Of a stretch of 64,000 nt of DNA, positions 33,608 to 43,029 are shown piece by piece (the stretch's first letter is position 1; each line of letters starts with the position of its first letter). The notes under the pieces were generated by a model. The model saw nothing but the letters and a program-made list of their open reading frames with translations. It searched no databases and was not told the DNA's origin. This DNA comes from an uncultured Bacteroidales bacterium (GTDB lineage Bacteria; Bacteroidota; Bacteroidia; Bacteroidales; P3), in assembly GCA_944320465.1 (NCBI GenBank), contig CALUHO010000007.1:1-64000 (forward strand), read 5' to 3'. The position numbers and the translations under genes were made by a program.

Positions 33608-35095
33608 ATGAAAACTTTCTTCCAGCTATTATTCATCGGGATATCCAGCACGTCCTTCCTGACAGGATTCGGCATGGCACAAGACACACCTGCGCCTAAC
33701 GGAACAGAACCGGAAGGTTATGAAATCCGGGTCAGGCTCCACAACTACCCGGACTCGCTGCAACATTCCCTCCGGTTAGGCCGCTATTACTGGTCGGGGC
33801 GTTATATCGAAGATTCCGCTGTCTACGACAAGGCGGAAAACCTCTACATCTTCCAAGGCGACGAGGAGTTGAACAAAGGGATGTACATTCTGATTACAGG
33901 TGACGACCATTATGTGGACTTCATTCTTGACAAAAGCCAGCACATTGGCATCGAATGCTCGTACCCCGACTTATCTAACAACATCCATTTTACAAATTCG
34001 CCAGAGAATGAAGCCTACCAATCTTTCATAAAAACAAGCAAGCACTACTTCTCCGCACTGGACAGCTTGCAAGCCTTGGACAAGGCGGCAAGACAAACGA
34101 AAAACGAAGAGGAATCCGCCCGTCTGAAAGAAAACATATCCAATTATTACGCACAATTAGATCAAGCCAAAACAGCCTTCATCGAAAACAATCCAGACAA
34201 TATGATGGCCGTGGTATTCAAAGCGCAGCAACCTGTCCCCGTGCCGGATGCGCCCTCTTCGGTACCGGATTCGCTCAAAGCCCACTGGCAATACGAATAC
34301 TACAAGAACCACTACTTCGACTATTTCGACCTTTGCGACGAACGCCTGCTTTTCTCCCCGATGCTGTACCAAAGGGTGAACTCATTCCAGGACAAGGTGC
34401 TGCACATGCAAAGCCCGGATACGATAAAATTGGCCTGGGAACGCCTGATTGAAAAGGCTCGTTGCAACAAAGAGGTTTTCAAGGCATTGATCGCCCATCC
34501 GGTAGAACACTACCAACGCTCGCAAATCATCGGGCAGGATGCCATCTGGGTCTATCTGGCAAAAAAATACTATCTCGGAGGAGAAGCCTGGTGGGCATCG
34601 CCAAGCCTGGTAGAAAATTTCCGTAAACGAATCGAACGGGTGGAGCCTCTCCTGATTGGAAACCGGCCTTTGGAATTCTCCTGCCCGGACACTACCGTCG
34701 ATACGCCTGACGAAAACTGGGTATCTGTCTTTTCTTCAAAACGGCGGTATACCGTAGTGATTTTCTGGTCACTAAGCTGCGTACACTGCCAGCATTCGAT
34801 GCCCAAATGGCACGATTTGTACGAAAAGCACGGCAAGGAATGGGATTTTGACGTGATTGCGATATGCAAGGACCATGATATGGCAGAATGGAAATCTTAC
34901 ATCCGCCGACATAACATGCTGGACTGGACCAATCTCTGCGGAAAAAAGGCCACTTTGGATTATGATGACAAGTGGGATGTTGCCACCACGCCGACCATCT
35001 ATGTCTTGGATAGCCAAAAAAGAATCGTCACCAAGATGATCGAACCGGAATACCTGGAAGAGTTCATCAAGGATTGGAATAAAAAATATTTCTAA
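33608..35095 (+). CDS. Exported thioredoxin-like (TlpA-type) protein with DUF5106-like N-terminal region
   Basis: A 495-residue exported protein; signal peptide to about residue 25 (FIGISSTSFLTGFGMAQD). Residues 35-130 resemble the N-terminal beta domain common to Bacteroidetes TlpA-like proteins (GRYYWSGRYIEDSAVYDKAENLYIFQG), then a helical segment (DSLQALDKAARQTKNEEE), and a thioredoxin fold from about 360 with VVIFWSLSCVHCQHSMPKW (active-site CVHC, about 398-401) and TTPTIYVLDSQKRI carrying the cis-Pro. Likely a periplasmic thiol-disulfide reductant; target unknown. It starts directly after the LOG-like stop. Confidence 0.87.
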   Translation: MKTFFQLLFIGISSTSFLTGFGMAQDTPAPNGTEPEGYEIRVRLHNYPDSLQHSLRLGRYYWSGRYIEDSAVYDKAENLYIFQGDEELNKGMYILITGDDHYVDFILDKSQHIGIECSYPDLSNNIHFTNSPENEAYQSFIKTSKHYFSALDSLQALDKAARQTKNEEESARLKENISNYYAQLDQAKTAFIENNPDNMMAVVFKAQQPVPVPDAPSSVPDSLKAHWQYEYYKNHYFDYFDLCDERLLFSPMLYQRVNSFQDKVLHMQSPDTIKLAWERLIEKARCNKEVFKALIAHPVEHYQRSQIIGQDAIWVYLAKKYYLGGEAWWASPSLVENFRKRIERVEPLLIGNRPLEFSCPDTTVDTPDENWVSVFSSKRRYTVVIFWSLSCVHCQHSMPKWHDLYEKHGKEWDFDVIAICKDHDMAEWKSYIRRHNMLDWTNLCGKKATLDYDDKWDVATTPTIYVLDSQKRIVTKMIEPEYLEEFIKDWNKKYF

Positions 35096-35293
35096 AGGCT
35101 ATCGCACCGGATGCCTTGCGTGCAAAGCCAAGACCGGGGAATGCGATTCCGGAACCGAAGCTGCCGGACCGTATCGCGTAATTCCCGGAACGGAGATTGC
35201 AAGTTGCTTCGTCGAGACACGCGAATCCGAACGGCGGAGACACTTCCCGAAACGGAGGATCCAGGGCTGCCTTTCTCTGAAAAGAGGCTTTAT

Positions 35294-36418
35294 CTACAAG
35301 CCGAGCGCTTGACGGAACTCTTGAATTACAGAGGCATGGTCGAAAGCCAAGGAGGGAAGCGAATCCAAGGGGAACCAAGCCGCGCGGCAGGCATCGTCCT
35401 GGCCTTGGACTTCGGGCAGTTCTTCCGTTTCCAGTAGCGCGTAATAGACCATCGTGATGGTGCGGCCGCGCGGGTCACGGTCGGGTTCACTATAAGGCCG
35501 GAAGGGAAGAGGCGTGAGTCCGTAGTCTTTGAGCCGGATGCCGGTTTCCTCGCGCAGCTCCCGGCCGGCGGCCCACTCCAGCGTCTCGTCCTCTTCCACA
35601 AAGCCGCCCGGAAAAGCGTAACAGCCTTGAAACGGCTCCCTGCCCCGCTCCACCAGCAGCAGATGCGGTGGCAGATGCCCGGACTTGGCAAGCAGCAGGA
35701 AATCGACCGTCACCGCCGGCCGGGGGTACGGATAAGCGTACACCGGCTTGGGATTTCCTTCCACCACTAAAACCATCTCTCCTTTAGGTTCATTCTCCTG
35801 GTAAAAAGCCGCCAATTCGGACAACGTTCCCCGCTTGCTTTCGGCAAACACCTTGGAGATTTCCCGGCAAAGGCAAGCCCGCCGACTGCCGCCCAAGGTT
35901 TCGGTCAACTGCTGCAAGGTCTTGGCAATGCGGTGCGGGGACTCATATAAGAGAAATGTCTTGTCGTAATGTTTCAATTGTTCCAAACGGGCGTTCCGGC
36001 CTTTCTGGTGCGGCAGGAAGCCTTCAAAGATAAAACGTTCGCAAGGGAAACCGGATTGCACCAGAGCCGGCACGAAAGCCGTAGCTCCCGGCAGGCATTC
36101 CACCTCGATATCGTTCTCCACGCAGGCTCTCACCAAAAGGAATCCCGGATCGGAAATCCCCGGCGTTCCGGCATCGGTGATGACTGCCAGATTCTGGCCT
36201 TGCTGCAAAAGTCCGACAATCTGCTCGCAGACTTTATGCTCGTTGAACTGATGGTAGGCGCGGCAAGGTGTCTTGATCCCGTAATGCTGCAAGAGCTTGC
36301 TGCTGGTCCGGGTGTCTTCGGCCAGAATCAAGCTGACTTGGTTCAAGACTTCCACGGCCCGATAGGTGAAATCGGCCAGATTCCCGACCGGAGTCGGCAC
36401 CAAAAACAGTTTTGCCAT
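35294..36418 (-). CDS. rsmI: Fusion of RsmI (16S rRNA C1402 2'-O-methyltransferase) with a Nudix hydrolase
   Basis: A 374-residue single frame. Residues 1-225 are a complete RsmI: LFLVPTPVGNLADFTYRAVEVL, LILAEDTRTSSKLLQHYGI, VITDAGTPGISDPGF, CLPGATAFVPALVQSGFP, LLYESPHRIAKTL and the terminal KGEMVLVVEG. Residues about 232-374 are a Nudix domain (AVTVDFLLL...) with a complete Nudix box GGFVEEDETLEWAAGRELREETGI, giving G-x5-E-x7-R-E-x2-E-E-x-G. RsmI is normally about 230-280 residues and stands alone. The Nudix part resembles ADP-ribose or nucleotide-sugar pyrophosphatases. The two halves join without a stop or frameshift, so the fusion appears real, assuming the sequence is correct. Confidence 0.93.
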   Translation of the reverse strand: MAKLFLVPTPVGNLADFTYRAVEVLNQVSLILAEDTRTSSKLLQHYGIKTPCRAYHQFNEHKVCEQIVGLLQQGQNLAVITDAGTPGISDPGFLLVRACVENDIEVECLPGATAFVPALVQSGFPCERFIFEGFLPHQKGRNARLEQLKHYDKTFLLYESPHRIAKTLQQLTETLGGSRRACLCREISKVFAESKRGTLSELAAFYQENEPKGEMVLVVEGNPKPVYAYPYPRPAVTVDFLLLAKSGHLPPHLLLVERGREPFQGCYAFPGGFVEEDETLEWAAGRELREETGIRLKDYGLTPLPFRPYSEPDRDPRGRTITMVYYALLETEELPEVQGQDDACRAAWFPLDSLPSLAFDHASVIQEFRQALGL

Positions 36419-36452
36419 AAGGTTTTCCTAAAAAAGGTGCAAATAACACGCG

Positions 36453-36460
36453 CAAACATA
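36453..36460 (-). promoter_or_regulatory. -7 box upstream of the rsmI-Nudix gene
   Basis: On the minus strand TATGTTTG (36460-36453) matches TAnnTTTG and lies 34 bp before the ATG at 36418. No -33 word at the usual spacing. Confidence 0.45.
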
Positions 36461-36472
36461 GGAAAAAAAACA

Positions 36473-36480
36473 TACATTTG
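36473..36480 (+). promoter_or_regulatory. -7 box upstream of the nitroreductase remnant
   Basis: TACATTTG fits TAnnTTTG and lies 26 bp before the ATG at 36507, so the remnant may still be transcribed. Confidence 0.4.
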
Positions 36481-36506
36481 CCCACACATTTTCAAATACT
36501 CTTTCC

Positions 36507-36626
36507 ATGGATTTTTACGAGACATTGGAGAAAGGCCGTACCTACCGCGATTTCAGCCGACAAGCAGAGATCCATCAATCCGGAGGAAAGAATCCATTGG
36601 AACGAATGGTAAAGACTCAAGCCTGA
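36507..36626 (+). pseudogene. Nitroreductase-family remnant (N-terminal fragment)
   Basis: A 39-codon frame beginning MDFYETLEKGRTYRDFSRQ. This matches the standard N-terminus of FMN-dependent nitroreductases (M-[DN]-F-x-E-x-[LI]-x-x-R-x-[ST]-x-R-x-F). The similarity ends after about 20 residues; the rest (HQSGGKNPLERMVKTQA) is not family-like and a stop follows. Nothing else of a nitroreductase is found before the next gene, so this is best read as a deletion remnant that kept its promoter and start codon. A short independent peptide cannot be excluded. Confidence 0.55.
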
Positions 36627-36750
36627 TGGCCAAGCCACAGATGCCCGTTCTAATAGCCCATTAGAACGAACGGCAAGGAAAGGAAATCTTCTTTTACCTC
36701 CTTTTTTTCTCTTTTGAGAGGGAGCAAAAGAGAAAGAAAAGGATTTTTAT

Positions 36751-36758
36751 TACCTTTG
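36751..36758 (+). promoter_or_regulatory. -7 box of the DUF2723 cluster
   Basis: TACCTTTG matches TAnnTTTG and lies 52 bp before the ATG at 36811. No -33 word at the expected spacing. Confidence 0.5.
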
Positions 36759-36810
36759 TAGGTTTGCGGCTTTGTTTTTCCCCGCAGCAAAAGACAAACC
36801 AAAGCATATT

Positions 36811-39800
36811 ATGCGTAATTACAAACTCTGGAACAACATTATCGGATGGGTCGTCTGGCTCATAGCCTCCATCGTATTCATCGGGACAGCAGAACGAGCT
36901 GCCAGCTGGTGGGATTGCGGCGAATATATCTCTTCCGCCTCCCAACTGATGGTCGGGCATCCTCCTGGAGCCCCCACATTCCAGCTTTTAGGAGCTATCG
37001 CCAGCATTTTCGCCTTTGGCGACCCTTCCAAGGTAGGTTTCATGGTCAACTGCATGTCGGCTCTTTGCAGCAGCTTTACCATTCTGTTCTTATTTTGGTC
37101 CATCACGATGCTGGCCCGCAAGCTCGTATTCCGTTTCAACTATAGTACGCACGATGCCAAAAGCAAAAAACGTATCCTGCTTCCGGACGCGCCGGATGCT
37201 TCCTCTTGGGTTCCCTCGCTATCGCAAAGCATCCTGATTTTCGGTTCAGGCATCGTAGGAGCTTTGGCGTACACTTTTTCCGACTCTTTCTGGTTCAGTG
37301 CCGTAGAAGGCGAAGTCTACGCCATGTCTTCGTTCTTCACTGCCGTGACATTCTGGGCGATACTCCGTTGGGAAGCCGTGGCCGACCAGCCACACAACCT
37401 CCGCTGGATTATCCTGATTGCCTTCATGATCGGCTTGGCCATCGGAGTCCATTTGCTGAATTTGCTGGTCATTCCGGCCATCGTGTTCGTGATTTATTAC
37501 AAAAAGTTCCAGCCGTCCCGCAAAAGATTCTGGACATCCATGTTCTTGTCGGTGCTTATCCTGGGTCTCACTCTCTGGGTCATTATCCCTTGGACCGTCA
37601 AATTGGCCGGATACATAGAACTTTTCTGTGTCAACAGTTTAGGGATGCCGTTCAACGTAGGGACAATACTTTTCTTCGTCCTCTTGGTTGCAGCCATTGT
37701 CCTTGGCCTGCGGTACGCCCAGAAAAAGCAGCATGTCATCCTGCATACCAGCTTGCTTTGCTTCTGCTTCCTGCTAATCGGGTATTCCACTTTTATCACA
37801 TTGGTCATCCGAGCCAACGCCAACGTACCTCTGAACCAAGGAGAAGTAAAGAACGCCATCAGCCTCCTTTCCTACTTGAACCGCGACCAATACGGCTCTA
37901 CCCCTTTAGTCTATGGCCAGTTCTACAATGCCAAACTGATCGAAGTGGAAGAAGCCAATCCCCAATACATACGCGACGACAGTACCGGACGCTACGAACA
38001 AGCCGGATATTCATCCCAGAAACTCACCTACGATCCGGATCATTGCGGGCTTTTCCCCCGTATGTGGAGCTCGATGCAAAGCGGAGGCCGTCCTTGCGTG
38101 ACCTACAACAAAATTTGGAGCGGCCATGATGGCAACGAGCGCCCCACCTTGGGAGAAAATATCCGCTACCTATGGAAATACCAGTTAGGCTGGATGTACG
38201 GGCGTTATTTCATGTGGAACTTTGTCGGCCGGCAGAACGATATCATGGGACGAGGATACAATACCGACGGCTCGATAGACGTTCTGCACGGAAACTGGAT
38301 CAGCGGCATCAAATTCATCGACGAGATGCGCCTTGGACCGCAAGACAATCTCCCCCGCTATCTCAAAGAGAATCCAGCACGGAACACCTTCTACTTCCTG
38401 CCATTGATACTGGGGCTGATCGGGTTGTTTGTCCAAAGCCGTTACGACAACCGCAACAGCTTCATCGTATTCCTTTTGTTCTTCATGACCGGCTTGGCCA
38501 TCGTGCTTTACCTGAACCAACCTTCCACCGAACCTCGTGAAAGAGACTATGCCGTGGTAGGTTCGTTTTATGCTTTTGCCATGTGGATCGGCCTTGGCGT
38601 GGCAGGTATCGGCCATGCCTTGAAAAAATGGATAGAAAACAAGCCGGAAACCATCAAAGCCGTAGCCTATGCCTGCGTCTCGGTAATCTGCGTGCTGGCA
38701 GTCCCGACAATCATGGCCCAGCAAGGATGGGACGATCACGACCGCTCCCAACGGACTTCAGCCCGCGATTTTGGCCGGAACAACCTGGAATCTTGCGAAC
38801 CCAATGCCATTCTAGTGTCCGACGGGGACAACGATACCTACCCGCTCTGGTACAACCTTTACGTGGAAAGAGTCCGCCCGGACGTGCGCTTGGTCAACAG
38901 TATGTTGGCACACAGTTCCTGGCATATCCAACCGCTGTTCCGGAAAATCTACGAATCAGACCCGTTTGCCCTTTCCATCTCTTCCAAAAATTACGGTGGC
39001 GGCCGAAACGAACACATCTACATCCAAGAGCAAATATCTTCCAGCTTGGAAATAAAAGATGTCTTGGACTTTATCAATTCGGACAACCCGCAAACAAAAC
39101 TACGGGCAATGGACGGGCAAACGATTTCGTTCAGTCCCGGACGGCACATGAAAATGAGCATAGACAAAGAGAAGATGAAAGCATCCGGCTTATACACGGA
39201 CGAAGAGATTGCCCGGACTCCGGATATGCTCAGTTGGGATCTGCCAAGCGATGGCCTCAGCAAGTCCGATTTGATTCTCTTAGACTTAATAGCCAACAAC
39301 CTGTATGATCGCCCCATTTATTTTATCAGTCCCTACAGCCACAACAGCTTCTTGCCAGCTATGGAACACTCCCAGGTAGAGGGGATGGTGTACAGGTTCG
39401 TACCTTTCAAAAACAGCAATCGTTTTGCTCTGGGAGGCAGCAGCAACGGCATTAACACTGACCGCACTTTTGATCTCTTAGTCAACAAGTTCAGCTGGGG
39501 AGAAATCCATACCGGCAATGAAAAGTTAGATCCGGAGACTCGTGCATGGTCGGAACAGGCTCGTCACCAGTATGCAACCTTGGCCACAGGGCTGCTTGCC
39601 GAGAACAAAATAGACTCTGCCGTGCAAGCCTTGGACAAAGGACTCTATTTCTTCCCAGACAAAGTCTTGGAATTCAGTCAACATACGTTGCTCTACGCTG
39701 ATGCCTATTTCCGTTGTGATGAAAAAGAAAAAGGTTTGGCTGTCCTCAACAGCGTAGTTGACAACTACATCCAACGCTTGCAGTACTATAATTCCTTTGC

Positions 39801-39951
39801 ACGACCAAAATTCCAAAGGGGACTACGGGGTGAAATCCAAGAAACCTTATCGACGCTTGGCTCCGCTTATTACATTGCTAACCAATACAATATAAGCGAC
39901 GTAACTAACAAGCTCGACCGCTTTTTCGAACAGCAAGGCATTCAACGTTAA
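36811..39951 (+). CDS. DUF2723 polytopic protein, glycosyltransferase-like (first of two)
   Basis: A 1046-residue membrane protein. The N-terminal half holds about 10-12 hydrophobic segments and the DUF2723 signature: VVWLIASIVFIGTAERAASWWDCGEYIS, MVGHPPGAPTFQLLGAI, YTFSDSFWFSAVEGEVYAMSS and HLLNLLVIPAIVF. The acidic pair in WWDCGEY sits where GT-C glycosyltransferases have their first-loop catalytic acid, so a lipid-linked sugar transfer role (protein O-mannosyltransferase-like) is plausible but unproven. The C-terminal half is extracytoplasmic, with VSDGDNDTYPLWYN and TPR-like ends. The paralogue starts 6 bp downstream. ATG 36811 begins the first membrane segment. Confidence 0.88.
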   Translation: MRNYKLWNNIIGWVVWLIASIVFIGTAERAASWWDCGEYISSASQLMVGHPPGAPTFQLLGAIASIFAFGDPSKVGFMVNCMSALCSSFTILFLFWSITMLARKLVFRFNYSTHDAKSKKRILLPDAPDASSWVPSLSQSILIFGSGIVGALAYTFSDSFWFSAVEGEVYAMSSFFTAVTFWAILRWEAVADQPHNLRWIILIAFMIGLAIGVHLLNLLVIPAIVFVIYYKKFQPSRKRFWTSMFLSVLILGLTLWVIIPWTVKLAGYIELFCVNSLGMPFNVGTILFFVLLVAAIVLGLRYAQKKQHVILHTSLLCFCFLLIGYSTFITLVIRANANVPLNQGEVKNAISLLSYLNRDQYGSTPLVYGQFYNAKLIEVEEANPQYIRDDSTGRYEQAGYSSQKLTYDPDHCGLFPRMWSSMQSGGRPCVTYNKIWSGHDGNERPTLGENIRYLWKYQLGWMYGRYFMWNFVGRQNDIMGRGYNTDGSIDVLHGNWISGIKFIDEMRLGPQDNLPRYLKENPARNTFYFLPLILGLIGLFVQSRYDNRNSFIVFLLFFMTGLAIVLYLNQPSTEPRERDYAVVGSFYAFAMWIGLGVAGIGHALKKWIENKPETIKAVAYACVSVICVLAVPTIMAQQGWDDHDRSQRTSARDFGRNNLESCEPNAILVSDGDNDTYPLWYNLYVERVRPDVRLVNSMLAHSSWHIQPLFRKIYESDPFALSISSKNYGGGRNEHIYIQEQISSSLEIKDVLDFINSDNPQTKLRAMDGQTISFSPGRHMKMSIDKEKMKASGLYTDEEIARTPDMLSWDLPSDGLSKSDLILLDLIANNLYDRPIYFISPYSHNSFLPAMEHSQVEGMVYRFVPFKNSNRFALGGSSNGINTDRTFDLLVNKFSWGEIHTGNEKLDPETRAWSEQARHQYATLATGLLAENKIDSAVQALDKGLYFFPDKVLEFSQHTLLYADAYFRCDEKEKGLAVLNSVVDNYIQRLQYYNSFARPKFQRGLRGEIQETLSTLGSAYYIANQYNISDVTNKLDRFFEQQGIQR

Positions 39952-39957
39952 AGCAGA

Positions 39958-42900
39958 ATGAAAAACTACCAAAGGTATAACAGTATCATCGGATGGATTG
40001 TCTGGCTCATCGCCACAACGGTTTACATTGCCTGTGCGGAAAGGACCGTCAGCTGGTGGGACTGCGGAGAATACATTTCCACTGCCAGCAAATTGATGGT
40101 AGGGCATCCTCCCGGAGCGCCCACGTTCCAAATATTGGGGGCCATCGCCAATATATTCACCTTCGGACATGCGGAATACACGGCCTTTGCCATCAATATC
40201 ATGTCAGCTCTTTGCAGTAGCTTCACGATACTGTTTTTGTTCTGGACCATCACGATGATAGCCAAAAAGATGATGGAAAAACGGTATCCCGACGGCTTAG
40301 GAAGATTCCATCAAGGGGTCATCTATGCCTGCGGTATCATCGGGGCTCTTGCCTATACGTTTTCCGACTCGTTCTGGTTCTCGTCAGCCGAAGGGGAAGT
40401 TTATGCCATGTCCTCGTTTTTCACGGCGATTACATTCTGGGCAATTCTTCGCTGGGAAGCGGTTGCCGACCAACCGGGCAATCTCCGTTGGCTCATTTTC
40501 ATTGCGTTCATGATAGGTTTGGCCATCGGGGTCCATCTGTTGAACCTTCTGGTACTGCCGGCCATTGTGTTTACAATCTATTACAAGAAATTCCAGCCTT
40601 CGCGCAAGGGCTTCTGGATTGCCCTGATTCTTTCCGTAGTCCTGTTGGGGCTAATCCTGTGGGTCATCGTGCCTTGGACAGTAAAACTCGCCGGCTATTT
40701 TGAAGTGTTCTTTGTCAACAGCCTCGGGCTGCCGTTCAATTCGGGAACCATTGTTTATTTCCTGCTGCTTGTCGCGGCTCTTGTATGGGGGCTGTACAGG
40801 TCGAGAAAGAAAGGGCGGGTCATCCTGCATACGGCATTGCTGAGCTTATGTTTCATGCTCATAGGTTATTCCACTTTCCTCACACTGGTCATTCGTTCCA
40901 ATGCCAATGTGCCCATCAACGAGAATGAACCCAAGGATGCTTACAGTCTTTTGGCCTACCTGAACCGGGAACAGTACGGGTCCCGCCCCCTGCTGTACGG
41001 TGCTTATTTCAACGCCGTGCCGATCGACCTTAAAGAAGGCGCGGCCATTTACGCCAAAGACTCTGCTTCAGGCCGTTACAAAGTAGTAGGCCGTAACACA
41101 AAGTATGTTTATGCGCCAGAAGACTGCGGGCTATTCCCGCGCATGTACTCAAGCGAAAACAGCGGCAGCCGCCCGCATCAGGACTACTACCGTTTCTGGA
41201 GCGGAACCGATGCCAATGAAAAGACAGGCAAACCCTCGGGAATCGAGAATATGAGATTCCTTATCCGCTACCAATGCCGCTGGATGTACTTCCGTTACTT
41301 CATGTGGAATTTTGCCGGAAGACAGAACAACATACAAGGTCTTGGCTACAATCGGGACGGCAGCCGGGATCTCCTCCATGGCAACTGGATCAGCGGCATA
41401 AAGTTCCTGGACAAGATGCGTCTTGGCCCTCAGGATAATCTGCCAAGCTACTTAGCCAATAATCAAGGACGCAATACCTTCTTCATGCTGCCTTTGCTAC
41501 TGGGACTTTGCGGCTTGATTTACCAATGCCGCAAATTCAGACACAGTGGCTTTGTAGTTTTCCTGCTTTTTTTCATGACCGGCTTGGCCATTGTCTTATA
41601 TCTGAACCAGCCTTCCACGGAACCCCGCGAACGGGACTATGCGTTTGCAGGTTCATTCTATGCTTTTGCAATATGGATTGGACTGGGTATCATGGCTCTA
41701 ACGGACTGGCTGGGGCGTAAATTCAATCCAAAAGCAGTTTTCCCGGCAGTGGCGGTCTTAAGCTTGGTTTTCGTCCCTGGGCTGATGGCCCAGCAAGGCT
41801 GGGACGACCACAATCGTTCTCACCGGACGGCAGCCTACGATTTCGGTAAGAACAGCCTTCTCTCATGCGAAGCCAACGGAATCTTGATAGCCAATGGCGA
41901 CAACGACACTTTCCCTGTCTGGTACTGTCAAGAAGTGGAAGGAATCCGGCCGGATATCCGAATCATCAATAGCGCACTGGCAAACAGCTTCTGGCATATC
42001 CAACCTCTGTTCCGCAAAGTATACGATGCCGACCCGCTCCGCTTCACCTTGCCTTACGAAGCCTACGGGCAAGGCAACGATTTTGTCTACTTAGGCGATA
42101 TCGATTTAGGTGACTACATAGAACTATCGCAAGTACTTTCGTTTGCAGCCAGCAAGGATCCTGCCACCAAACAGAAAATGATGGATGGCAGCTTGGTTTC
42201 TGTCCTTCCGGTCAACAAAGTCAAACTCAGCCTCAATTCCCAAGAATTGCTGAATAAAGGACTGATAACCGAAACGCAAGTTGCCAGTACACCAGATGCC
42301 ATCCGTTACGAGCTGAAGGCATCACAGAGAGACATGGTTTTCCGGGCCGATTTAGCCTTCCTCGATATTTTTGCCAGCAACGGTTTTGAACGTCCGGTAC
42401 ATGTGTCCAGCCAGACAGCGCAATCCAATGTCCTGCCGGTTCCGGATTACGCCCAAGCCGAAGGGACTGTGTACCGCATAGTACCTTACCGCAATCCGAA
42501 CCGCCAAGCCGTAGGCGGTAACGGCATCAACACAGACAAATCCTACAACCTCTTTGTCAATCAGTTCCGCTGGGGAAACCTGCAAGATCCCAAAACAGCC
42601 GTCGATCCGGAAAGTGCAGGCTATGCAGGGACTATACGCTACCAGTATTCGCAATTAGCAAAGGCTTTGACCTTTGAGAATAAACCCGATTCGGCCATCC
42701 AAGTTCTGGACAAGTGCGTTGAATTCTTCCCCGACAACAAAGTACCCTATGATGGATTGATGATTTACATCATGGAAGAATATTTCCGAGCTGGTGCCAT
42801 GGACAAAGGTTTGGACTTGGCTATTCGATTAGAAGAAATTCATAACGAACGACTCGACTACATGGCAAGATTTCCCGCCCGGTTTGCCCGTACCGTCCAA

Positions 42901-43029
42901 TACGAGCGGAACGAATGCCTGGCTGTCTTTTATGAAATGACAAAATGCTTATCCCCCTACCGGTATAAACCTGAAGTGGATGAACTTGTCAATAACTTAA
43001 TGCAAATCTTGGCTCCTTATGGAATATAA
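39958..43029 (+). CDS. DUF2723 polytopic protein, glycosyltransferase-like (second of two)
   Basis: A 1023-residue paralogue of the upstream protein with the same layout. Shared blocks include the WWDCGEYIS loop, LMVGHPPGAPTFQILGAIANIF, TFSDSFWFSSAEGEVYAMSS, YLNQPSTEPRERDYAFAGSFYAFA and ANGDNDTFPVWYCQE. The two proteins are similar along their full length, indicating tandem duplication followed by divergence, mainly in the C-terminal halves. The gap of 6 bp and the 11-bp overlap with the next gene point to one transcript of three genes. The acidic residues of the first loop are kept in both copies, so both may be active. Confidence 0.88.
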   Translation: MKNYQRYNSIIGWIVWLIATTVYIACAERTVSWWDCGEYISTASKLMVGHPPGAPTFQILGAIANIFTFGHAEYTAFAINIMSALCSSFTILFLFWTITMIAKKMMEKRYPDGLGRFHQGVIYACGIIGALAYTFSDSFWFSSAEGEVYAMSSFFTAITFWAILRWEAVADQPGNLRWLIFIAFMIGLAIGVHLLNLLVLPAIVFTIYYKKFQPSRKGFWIALILSVVLLGLILWVIVPWTVKLAGYFEVFFVNSLGLPFNSGTIVYFLLLVAALVWGLYRSRKKGRVILHTALLSLCFMLIGYSTFLTLVIRSNANVPINENEPKDAYSLLAYLNREQYGSRPLLYGAYFNAVPIDLKEGAAIYAKDSASGRYKVVGRNTKYVYAPEDCGLFPRMYSSENSGSRPHQDYYRFWSGTDANEKTGKPSGIENMRFLIRYQCRWMYFRYFMWNFAGRQNNIQGLGYNRDGSRDLLHGNWISGIKFLDKMRLGPQDNLPSYLANNQGRNTFFMLPLLLGLCGLIYQCRKFRHSGFVVFLLFFMTGLAIVLYLNQPSTEPRERDYAFAGSFYAFAIWIGLGIMALTDWLGRKFNPKAVFPAVAVLSLVFVPGLMAQQGWDDHNRSHRTAAYDFGKNSLLSCEANGILIANGDNDTFPVWYCQEVEGIRPDIRIINSALANSFWHIQPLFRKVYDADPLRFTLPYEAYGQGNDFVYLGDIDLGDYIELSQVLSFAASKDPATKQKMMDGSLVSVLPVNKVKLSLNSQELLNKGLITETQVASTPDAIRYELKASQRDMVFRADLAFLDIFASNGFERPVHVSSQTAQSNVLPVPDYAQAEGTVYRIVPYRNPNRQAVGGNGINTDKSYNLFVNQFRWGNLQDPKTAVDPESAGYAGTIRYQYSQLAKALTFENKPDSAIQVLDKCVEFFPDNKVPYDGLMIYIMEEYFRAGAMDKGLDLAIRLEEIHNERLDYMARFPARFARTVQYERNECLAVFYEMTKCLSPYRYKPEVDELVNNLMQILAPYGI

